Source of the DNA: Liolophura sinensis
Taxonomy: Eukaryota > Mollusca > Polyplacophora > Chitonida > Chitonidae
Assembly (NCBI RefSeq): GCF_032854445.1
Contig: NC_088305.1
Coordinates: forward strand, 24,709,400 to 24,773,399
Direction of reading: 5' to 3'
Length of the DNA stretch: 64,000 nucleotides
Positions 12,001 through 24,000 of this stretch are shown one piece after another; within the stretch, counting starts at the first letter, position 1, and the number at the start of each line of letters is the position of its first letter. The notes below the pieces were generated by a model that saw nothing but the letters and a program-made list of their open reading frames with translations, ran no database searches and was not told where the DNA came from. Made by a program: the position numbers and the translations under genes.

Positions 12001-15000
12001 AATATAAACACAATGCCTGTAGGAATGGTAGACAATGGGTACCGGTGGGTTACCGTGCAGATGCATGTCTTGTTTGATACAAAACAGAACACAATCAGAC
12101 TGCTGACTCCAAATTACTCCGGTTTCCTCCATCCATGAAACTAACCCTCATTCTTAAACGTTCCCTTAAACAAATCAGCGTGCTAGCGAGCATCTCACCA
12201 ATGCCGTCGCTGTTTTTTTCAAGTCCCAGCTCATGCTGCCTTCCTCTCCGGGGGTACAAGGGAAGGTCTTTCAGTAACCTGCGGATGGTCGTGGGTTTCC
12301 CCAGGGCTCTTCCTGGTTTCCTCCCACCTTAATGAACAATAATTCCTCCCAACAACAATCAAATAAATAAATGAAATAATCATTTTGTATGATTAATCTT
12401 CATGATTTAAGTATGCTAAATCTGTACGTATGAACACCGTGCAGTACAATGTTATTTCTCCTGAGTGTGGACAACTAATATTGTAAAGGCCTAATATGAA
12501 TAAGAACAGTATAATATGTCACTATTGTAGATGCTATGTCAGCGTTGCCGTACTAGACGGAAAGATTTACGCTATGGGTGGGTTCGACGGTCACTTCCGG
12601 CAGAACACCGCGGAGCGATACACGCCGGAAAACAACCAGTGGAGCATGATCCAGCCGATGCACCAGCAGAGGAGTGACGCCAACGCCACCGCGCTCAACG
12701 GTCGGTACATGTTGACACATTGTGCGGTCACACTGGACAGTAAAGTTAAAAGCTGAAAAGTTTTTATTTTATTTTTAAGTCCAACACCAAAATATATTTG
12801 TGGTAAAAGCCATTCATGCAATTCATGCAATACTGACACGATTGATACATCAGTGATTAATTGGTTGGTTGGTTTTTATTATTATTATTTTTTTTGAGTG
12901 ACTGATTAATTGATTGATTTCATTTGGTTTTAATTGATTTCTGTTTTATTCAACAGCCCTGTACACTCAAGAATATTTCAACTATATAATAGTGGTCATC
13001 TGGGAAAAGGTTAGCAGATACCTCGTCAGCCTATGTGATATATTCAGTTCTGTTTATCTATGTTTTGGAATGATGCTTAACGTCATACTCAAGAATTTTC
13101 AACCCAACTAGGTAACAAATTTTGAGTATAGTTAGAAAGGCTTGAACTATTTAGGTTGGAATCTGAATATCAGATTTAATTTAAACAGTCCTAATATATC
13201 AACACACCTTTCTAGATATCATATGGCCAGTTAATGACGTCCTGTGTAATTAATTGTGTGGGCTATTCGGACTCGTTTTCACGGGCTACGTTGCGTGGGC
13301 GATTCAAGGGAGCGCACTCTCATTTACAGCAATAACTAAAGTGTCGGCGAGATTGTGTCCCCTGTCATTTTTTATTATCGACACAATATGTAAGCCACCT
13401 TCAGTTGTATGAATGACAGTGATGGGTGTTTATAAATATACTCATGTTGGGTGACAAACGCTACTTCCTGCGATCTCTGCTATATTTCCGAAAGCCGGAA
13501 ACGTAACTTCTGGTCTCGTGTAGCCTCGATTACTAAGAACTTCTTGGGTGTGCATTCGAAATCAACTTTGGCCAAGGGGGCCTGCATATAAGATCTGGGA
13601 CTTAAGTAGTTACTTGCCTACTGGTACCGGAGGGTACTATAGGTTTACACCTCGTGCGTCAGTCCGTAATTTAGCGAGTCCATCAGTATGTCTGTACATC
13701 AAATAGCAGTTTTCTGTTTTCTCCCTAGAAAACAGTTTTCATGTTCAAGTGAAATTCGGTACATGTATTATAGATAGCTTCACTATAACGCCTTACAGAT
13801 CAAATTCTTGAGCCATGTGGTCCATTTACGGCAAAATTATGGCCGTTTTTGCCCTGTTTTAGACTTTGACAGTGATCCTGACTTTTTCCAAAAGAGTTTG
13901 TCATACTGAATGGCAAGCTGATAGCATATGTAGCCCCATATGCTACTGATATAAGATAACCAAATCTGACCGTTTTGTCCTGTTATGGACGGCTTTTCGC
14001 ATATCATTTTTTAAAGAACAGTTGATTATTCCGAAATCAAACTTAGTGCACGTTACAGATCGAGTTGTAGTTATGGGTAGTTTCTTCTATTTCAACAAAG
14101 GTATGGTCGTTTTTCTTTTGGTAAAGGACGTTTATTATGTAGCTGGACGGAACTTGTATCAGAACAAAACATAATAAGACGAACACACAGTTTCTCTGCC
14201 AAACAACTACTCATCCTTTGTTAGACCGAATTTCTTTACATACAGTGGGGAGGACATAGCCGTTCCCAGGCTTCACCACGCACATTGTTGGTAATTAAAT
14301 CTAACCAGGAAGCTAGCTTTCAACACATTGTGAATTTATAGACAGCATAAAAATGACATCAAAGTGACCAGTCTTGACTGAACCACATCTGAGGAAGGCA
14401 AGCTCTAATAGTGATCACAGCTGGGCTGCGTCTAGACGGCACCCAGTCACCGTGGCAAATCTCACCACCAAATGTCACAACATTATTAAGAATAGGTAAA
14501 CACTGAAAGCACTTATAATGCATAATGGTTTATCATCATCACTGAATTGCATTAAAACATATGTGTATGATATGCCCGCTTAATGACAATGGGGTGATGA
14601 ACACAGCAGCAAATGATGAAAACAAAATGAGCGTGGAGCTGTAGCAAATACATGATCATGTACACATTTATGGTCTCGAGTTCTACGGGATCGAATTTTA
14701 CGCAATGAGCAATGGTCAGATGAAAAAGATACTATAAGGTTGATACACGCAATATGTATACATTATTGGGGTCAAACTACACGCTCCGGCTGTACGTGGG
14801 AAGGACTGTCAGCAACCAGTGGGTGGCCATGGGTTTCCTCCAGGCTCTGCCCGGTTTCCTCCGGAAATGCTGTTCGCCGTCGTAGAAGTGAAATATTCTT
14901 GAGTACGCGTAAAACACCAATCAAATAAATAAATAAATAAATGATTAAGCTAAACTACACGACCCAAATCCCTACAGCACAATAGAAGAACAAGTCACAG

Positions 15001-18000
15001 TCACTTTGCTAGCTTCGGTGTTCAATCGAATGGGCTTCACCCAAAAAACATTACGTTGTGGTGGGAGTATATATGATATGTTAAAGAAAATGCAGTATTC
15101 CCAGAATGTATTTATAAAGTCGTTGAAGACCACCTAATTTACTGTGCATAAATTTGATTGGCTGTGTTCTTTACGCGCATTCTCATAATAGCAGAGAGTG
15201 TATCTCGTGCTTGCAGTCACACTTTTTGGCATTGCTATGAAGAAACCACGGCGGGCATATCTCATCATGCGATCCGTTCGTTGTTTCCTCGAAAAGCGGA
15301 TACTGTTACTATCAATGACCGCCATATGGCGCTCGGAGCTAATTCGCTCCAGGTGCTTTATGCCTGGGCGTTGTCACCCTCTTCTTGATGTGCGGTACAT
15401 GACTTTTGTCTTCTAGGTTCAGTATATCTTTTCTTGACATCCAGTAAAGTAAAAATGTTCTTGAGAGCCTTAAGTGAATAGAATGAATATCTATACGTTA
15501 GAACGTGATCCCAGACATTCAATGGGAGACCTGCGTTGTTGTTGTTTTGTGTTTACTGGTAGTGATGTACTCGTGCTTAGCAATGGCGTGCCTTATTCAA
15601 ATGCACATTTGCAGTCGCAGCTTACATGTGACCGCACCTCGACCATTTTTTCTTCTTGTATTATACAACCGTTCTTTTTTCTTCAGGTGTTATTTACATT
15701 TGCGGAGGTTTTAACGGTCAGGAATGCCTAAACACTGCGGAAGTATTCGATCCAGCAACCAATCAGTGGACAATCATCGCGCCAATGCGGAACAGGCGCA
15801 GTGGCGTCAGCGTCATCTCATACCGAGGCTCTGTCTACGCCCTCGGCGGGTTTAACGAATCACCCGAATGAACACAGGAGAAAAGTATAACCCTGCCGCC
15901 AATGCCTGGCAAACAATTCCCGAGATGTATAACCCAAGAAGCAACTTCGCTGTTGAGGTACGAACAGAGACTTTAACAAGAGTCTATACTCTAAGCACAT
16001 TAATTATCTGCATGTCCATATTTTTATCATAATGACATGATCTAGGCATTTAAAAATTTCTTTTTACTTTCTGCGTACGACTTGTGCTGCATTTGGACTC
16101 CCCTGGGTTTTTATTATAAAATAAGTGATTACATGACAGAAAAAGGTTCGAAGGTGTTAAGCGTTAGTTATATGGATTTTAATTTTGTTGCCTTCTGATT
16201 GTTACAGTTTGAAAGGGAAAACCAGTCTGTGTGACATGGTTCTTATTGTGTTCCACGTCATCACTTTAGGACCTGAAAACATGAACAAGAAGTATTGCTT
16301 TTTTTGTCTTTAAGTTTCTTTACCACTTGATCAGAATGTACCCAAAAATTTGGAATGCCATAGCTTTGTTCAAGAACATATCAAAATCTGGTTTATTCAT
16401 CCTGAGTACAGCTGGACCTTCTTCTGTGTATACCAGTCCTATCCACTTTAAACCCATACTGAAACGAAAAATCGGTTAAAAATGTCATCGTACTGACCAA
16501 CAATCGGGTGAACATGTCATCTTATTGACCAAAGATTGGGTTAAACATGTTACTTTATTGACCAAAGATTTGTTAAACATGTCATCTTATTTACCAAAGA
16601 TTGGTTAAACATGTCATCGTATTGACCAAAGATTGGTTAAACATGTCATCTTATTGACCAAAGATTGGTTAAACATGTCACCTTATTGACCAAAGATTGG
16701 TTAAACATGTCATCTTATTGAGCAAAATCGATTTAAACATTTCAGCGTATTGACCAAAAATCTGTTGAACATTTCACCTTATTGATGTATGTAAGAACTG
16801 CGACATATTAATTAATTTATCCCAAATTCAGTCTGTATTCCTCTATCATCTTATACCCTTCCTGAGGCTGCATTACAGCTTGGGTACAGTTTTAAATTTC
16901 AGCATTTCTTTCGTTGAGAACCCGCGGATGGTCGTGAGTGTCACCCGGGCTCTGTACGTTTTCCCCCACCATAGTGCTGGCTGCGGTCGCATAAGTGAAA
17001 TATTCCACGTGAAACACCCAGTCAAATAAATAAATAAATTTTTTGTTGGGTGTTAGTGTTATGAAACGATTTGCTTTGCTCGCAGAGACCTCTGGTGAAT
17101 TGAGTCGTACACCGACAATTTTTAGTCATAGTTCTGTCAGTCAGGCTGAGTTAGTTACAGCACTGCATATTTCGAAATGGTCTCCAAACCAGAGTCAATG
17201 GCTTACCGGGGCCTCCGGGGCGAGGGGGTTAGCACGCCAGCGCAGCGCAATGAACCATTCGCCTGCTACCAATGCGGTCCTCCACTGAGAGGTTAAGTCC
17301 AGCTCATACTGGCTTCCTCTCCGGACGTACGTGGGAAGGTCTGCTGACATCCTGCAGATGGTGGTGAATTTACCCCGGGTTCTGCCATGTTTCCTCTCAC
17401 CATGTTGCTGGCCGCCGTCGTATAAGTGAAATATTCTTGAGTACGGCATAAAACGCCAATCAAATAAATAAATAAACAAATACAAAAAGGCATTCATGGT
17501 ATTTTGGTTTGTTGGCGATTATCATTACTCGTCCTGAACAGCCTAGCTACATTCTTTATTCATTCACTCGAAATAGTCCTCTAACCAGATTCTTGGTATT
17601 TTTGTGTGTTGGAGACTATCATCGCACGCTGTGAACCGACTAACTACATCCATTATTCACTCACGTTGTTATGACAGTGTCTTCGAGATATATCAGCACG
17701 ATCCTCTGTATTATCCCTTTCTTTTAAATGCCAAGCCCTATTTTTAGATGAACATGTCTAGTTTGGAGTGGAGGCCTAGATATTAGTTCAAAAGACATCA
17801 CATTTGAACTTCCTGGTATCCCTTAAGCATTGCGTATGCTAGCTCTGAGATCGGTTAGCCATGTTCCCAGCTTAGTTTCCTCATAAACTGTATTTCTGAA
17901 AGCTAACCTGGGAAGAAATGATACAGATATCAGATCTGTGAATATGCTAGTATTTTTTTCTGTCCACCGTTGTGATTCTGACATAAAGAGATACAGAATC

Positions 18001-21000
18001 GTTTCTGATTGGCTGGTGAAAGAGATAGACAAGTCCACGCTATGTCCAGCCTAGGTTGAATTTCATGAATGGCAGATTTATTCAAGCGTAACCAAGGCAT
18101 GAGGGTTTAACCCAGGAAACCTTATTTCCACTGTCAGTCAATCAGCGTCGATTCTGTATCACTTTAAGACAAAGACAATTTTGTATAGCTCTTTAAATTC
18201 TTGCGTAGAATGAGTAATTATGGTTCAACCAATGACAGTTTCTGTTCTATCTTTCCAACAGGTTATCGATGACATGATCTTCGCGATTGGTGGATTTAAC
18301 GGGGTCATAACGTTGAGTGCTATGACTCCACATCTGACGAATGGTAAGTCACTTATAGGTCTTATTACATCCGCGCCAACGAGGTTACGTTTTCTGTCCA
18401 TACGCTGTGGATCGGCATCCGGATCCAGGATTTTTTAAACGATTTTCCACCACTCACACAGGGGTCAGAATTGGAGAGTATTGTCCCTTTGTCTGAAGTG
18501 TGGTAATTTGTACTTTTAACTGAAGCTGCGGTTGACTTCCAGTTGCATTTGTGGCTACTGCGCTGGGCTTCCCATACTAAATCCAACTATCGTCGATACT
18601 TGCAATGCAATGGTCTTAGTGACAACGATGACATTTTCCACACGTATTTAGTGGGTCATACTTTGAAGCTTTTGATCATCTATAGGTAGATCTCCTTTGA
18701 TTCTTCACACCACACATTCAGAAGTCCAAAAAAACCGTAAAACGATAAAAATCAACCATAGTAGAAAAAAATGTTAAGTGTATATTTCCCGAGAAAGAAG
18801 GGCAATCTTTTTGCTTCAGTCGAACAGTGTAATTCAACCGCGCGGATTGCAAATTACTGAGCGCATGACTAAACTCTTCAACCAAACTGCCTATTTTGAA
18901 AAAAAAAAAAAATCCTCAAAACGAGATTGCCATTAAAGTGCTACTGTCGTCGTATCAAAATTGGCAGCAGGTTCTGTTCTGTTTAGGGATCATCTATAAG
19001 GTCGAACTATATAAGTGAATTTGAAAATTGCGGCCGTTAAAAGCGGGACATCATAACAGTAAGGACAAAACAGTAGCCGTCTACAATGAACTGTGGCCTT
19101 TGCATTTCTGTACGTTCAACAGTTACAAGTACAGTTAAAAGTACAATCACAAGTTTCAAATGTTTTTTTATCAGATAAAAACCGAAAGAATAAAGAAACG
19201 CGAGGCACTCGTTAAATAAGCCTGCTATCACTACCACCCACCACTTCCCATCTCTACTTTCTACTCAATACTGTCCGCATACCACGACTATTTCTCACAC
19301 ACTAACACCCACTCACTAAAACTGCTTTTCATCCACCACCTCCCACAACCCACAAACTATTTCTCACACACTAACACCCACTCACTAAAACTGCTTTTCA
19401 TCCACCACCTCCCACAACCCACAAACTATCACCCACACTCACAAGTTCCCACCACAACTTCAGCCTCCCACCACCACTACTTCTTATCTACAAACAACGC
19501 CCATCCATAACTTTCTCCCTCCCACCACCACTACTTCTTATCCACAACAACGCCCATCCATAACTTTCCCCTCCCATCACCACTACTTCTTATCGACAAA
19601 CAACGCCCAGCCATAACTTTCCCCTCCCATCACCTCTACTTCTTATCCACAAACAACGCCCATCCATAACTTCCCCCTCCCACCACCACTACTTCTTATC
19701 CACAAACAATACCCATCCATAACTTCCCCCTCCCACCACGACTACTTCTTATTCACAAACAACGCCCATTCATAATTTCCCCTCCCATCACCACTACTCT
19801 TATCGACAAACAACGCCCATCCATAATTTCCCCTCCCACCACGACTACTTCTTATCCACAAACAATACCCATCCATAACTTCCCCATCCCACCACCACTA
19901 CTTCTTATCCACAAACAATGTCCATCCATAACTTTCCCCTCGCACCACCACTACTTCTTATCAACAAACAACTCCCATCCATAACTTCCCCTCGCACCAC
20001 AACTACTTTTTATCCACAAACAATGCCCATCCATAATTTCCCCATCCCACCACGACTACTTCTTATCCACAAACAACACCCATCCAAAACTTCCCCCACT
20101 CACCATGACTACTTCTTATCCACAACAATGCCCATCCATCACTTCCCCCTCCCACCACGACTACGTCTTATCCACAAACAACGCCCATCCATAAGTTCCC
20201 CTCCCACCACCACTACTTCTTATCCACAAACAATGCCCATCCATAAATTCCTCCTCTCACTACGACTACTTCTTACCCACAAACAACGCCCATCCATAAC
20301 TTCCACCTCCCACCACTACTACCCCTTTTTCACAAACAACGCCCATCCATAACTTCCCTTCCCACCACCACTACTTCTCCAACAACCACTACTTCTTTTT
20401 TAAAAACAACGCCCATCATAACTTTCCCCTCCCACCACCACTACTTCTTATCCACAAACAACACCATCCATAACTTCCCCCTTCCTCACCACCACTACTT
20501 CTCCTACCACGACTACTTCTTATCCACAAACAACACCATCCATAACTTCCCCTTCTCACCACGACTACTTCTCCCACCACGACTACTTCTTATCCACATA
20601 CAACACCCATCCATTACTTTCCCTCGCACCACAACTACTTCTTATCCACAAACAACGCCCATCCATAACTTCCCTCTCCCACCACCACTACTTCTTATCC
20701 ACAAACAACGCCCATCCATAACTTCCCTCTCCCACCACCACTACTTCTTATCCACAAACAACGCCCATCCATAACTTCCCTCTCCCACCACCACTACTTC
20801 TTATCGACAAACAACGCCCATCCATAACTTCCCTCCTCCCCACCCACTACTTCTTATCCACAAACAACGCCCATCCTTAACTTCCCTCTCCCACCACCAC
20901 TACTTCTTATTGACAAACAACGCCCATCCATAACTTCCCTCTCCCACCACCACTACTTCTTATTCACAAACAGCGCTCATCCATAATTTCCCCCTCCCAT

Positions 21001-24000
21001 CACCACTACTTCTTATCCACAAACAAAGCCATCCATTACTTCCCTTCGTACCACCACTACTTCTGATCGCAAAACAACGCCCATCCATAACTTCCTCCTC
21101 CCACCACCACTACTTCTTATCCACAAACAACACCCATCCATAACTTCCTCCTCCCACCAGGACTACTTCTTATCCACAAACAATGCCTATCCATAACTTC
21201 CCCCTCCCACTACCACTACTTCTTATTCACAAACAACGCCCATCCATAACTTCCCCCTCCCACCACCACTACTTCTTATCCACAAACAACGCCCATCCAT
21301 AACTTTCCCCTCCCACCACCACTACTTCTTATCCACAAACAATACTCATCCATAACTTCCCCTCCCACCACCACTACTTCTTATCCACAAACAACGCCCA
21401 TACATAACTTCCCCCTTTCACCACCACTACTTCTTATCGACAAACAACACCCATCCATAATTTTCCCCCTCCCATCACGTCTACTTCTTATCCACAAATA
21501 ACGCCCAGCCATAACTTCCCCCTCCCACCACCACTACTTCTTATCCACAAACAATACCCATCCATAACTTCCCCCTCCACCACGACTACTTCTTATCCAC
21601 AAACAACGCCATTCATAATTTCCCCCTCCATCACCACTACTTCTTATCCACAAACAACGCCCATCCATAATTTCCCCTCCCACCACCACTACTTCTTATC
21701 CACAAACAATACCCATGAATAACTTCCCCCTCCCATCACCACTACTTCTTATCCACAAACAACGCCCATCCATAACTTCCCCCTTCCACCCCTACTACTT
21801 CTTATCCACAAACAACGCCCATCCATAACTTCCCCCTTTCACCACCACTACTTCTTATCGACAAACAACACCCATCCATAACTTCCCCCTCCCACCACGA
21901 CTACTTCTTATCCACAAACAACGCCCATTCATAATTTCCCCCTCCCATCACCACTACTTCTTATCCACAAACAACGCCCATCCATAATTTCCCCTCCCAC
22001 CACCACTACTTCTTATCCACAAACAATACCCATCCATAACTCCCCCCTCTCACCACCACTACTTCTTATCCACAAACAACGCCCATCCATAACTTCCCCT
22101 CCCATCACCACTACTTCTTATCCATTAACAACGCCCATTCATAATTTCCCCCTCCCATCACCACTACTTCTTATCCACAAACAACGCCCATCCATAATTT
22201 CCTCTCCCACTACCACTACTTCTTATCCACAAACAACGCCCATCCATAACTTACCCCTCTCACCACCACTACTTCTTATTCACAAACAACGCGCATTCAT
22301 AATTTCCCCCTCCCACCACCACTACTTCTAATCCACAAACAACACCCATCCATAACTTCCCCCTCCCACCACAACTACTTTTAATCCACTACCACACATC
22401 ACTACTTTCTGTTCACAACCACCCACCCGCCCACTCCTACTTCTCACACACTACCATCTACCCCCCAGTGCCACCCACTATGTTGATAGCACAAATTCTG
22501 ATGAAACTCTCGTTTGACCCGTGTATGTTAAACACATGCTCCTGTGCAATTTTTACAACAACTTCATACTTTTATGGCCTCTGTGGATCAACAAAATTCA
22601 GTATCTGAAACACTCCCTCTGACTGATCTCCTGTTTGCCTCAATATAAAACCTGATTTTAATTCAGAACAAACTAATGGAAAGGGTATCTACAGAGTGTT
22701 AGATACCTGCATGTAGAAACTTCAAGTACCTGTCTGCTTCAAGTGCCTGATTTCAGTTCAGACATGTAATTTAATATTCGTCTTACGCACATCAATTAAC
22801 GCACTCTTTTAAAAAGGTGACAAAAAGAAACACGGAAATAGACAAGAAAAAGGAGATTAGGCTTGTTTGCGGTTAAGTTGCCACGGGGGTTGTAGGCCAA
22901 ACCCCTCTAGCTTTGGTGCTGTGTTATTTTTTTGCTCTCTCTGCTCTCTCGTGGCGGGTTGAGACGGTGCAGGACTGTTTTACGTTCTTAATTGAGCGGT
23001 GGAATTCAGATCTGTGATACGAGAGACGACGACATTAAACGCCTGGGTCGGGCCTCCCGGCTATTAACCGAGACGTCTGTAATAGGGAGCTTAACACCTT
23101 CTGTATATGAAGATTAGCCCCCACAAAGCAGCCTTGAGAACACTCCCCCTTAACGTCAGGGCTGATTAAAGACGATGGCTTTCTGCGATAGGAAGGGCTG
23201 TCTGGATTGTATATGCGTCAGTAAGCCAGACTGCACGTCAAGTAATTGTCAAGAACACTAGGAAGAAACCTTCAATATATTGTTGCAAAAACCAACTGCT
23301 ATTTTATTCCCTGGGGATAGCTTATGTACGAGTGATTCCGATTGCTATAGCCCAACACTCAAAAAATTAATCTGTTGTAGAAACTCTGTTGTCTGAGTGA
23401 TGCTAGAATGTATTCTGTTATTGCAGCAGATGGTTGCGTTAAATGTCACACACGTATTCTATTAATTCAACACACAAGATTCTATTAGACTAACAGAATA
23501 TTATGTTGAATATGACAGAATATTGTGTTATAATAACAGAATACATTCTAACATCACTCAGGCAACAGACTTTGTGTTATAATTAGCAGATACATTTTAG
23601 ATCGAATGAATGAACGATTATGGGTTACGGTTTCACCTACCCGCGGTAAATGAGATAACTAAATAAAAACAAAATGTATAAGGTCACACACACATGCAGT
23701 TGCCTATGCACTTCGCATTAAGTGAAGTTTCTCTTTGTTCTTAAATGAATACACCTGACGATGGACTTGGCAAATTTGCAGAGCGTTGTCACAATGACCA
23801 TAATGCCAATAGCAAGACCTGCTGTAGGGTAGAAGCTTAATCCCCCGTTAAATTTGGGACCAGAGGTTAAAAAACGCGATACTCCATTGACGCATAAGTT
23901 TGCATCAAATTTTAGTGTTATCTCGATCGACAGATTTGTCCATATGCTTTTTGCTGAAAAAAATAATTGTGTTTCTTATCTCCGAGTAAAATAGCTTTTC

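Larger units (their letters stand above)
15958..18261 (+). other. KLHL10 intron 4
   Basis: The 2.3-kb intron contains a 32-bp minisatellite and two SINE copies. The rest shows nothing recognisable. Confidence 0.8.

Noticed and set aside
19918..20352. Pro/His/Ser-rich 144-residue open frame
   Set aside because: It lies within the 53-bp minisatellite in a KLHL10 intron. The period is not a multiple of three and it is only open by lack of G-containing stops.
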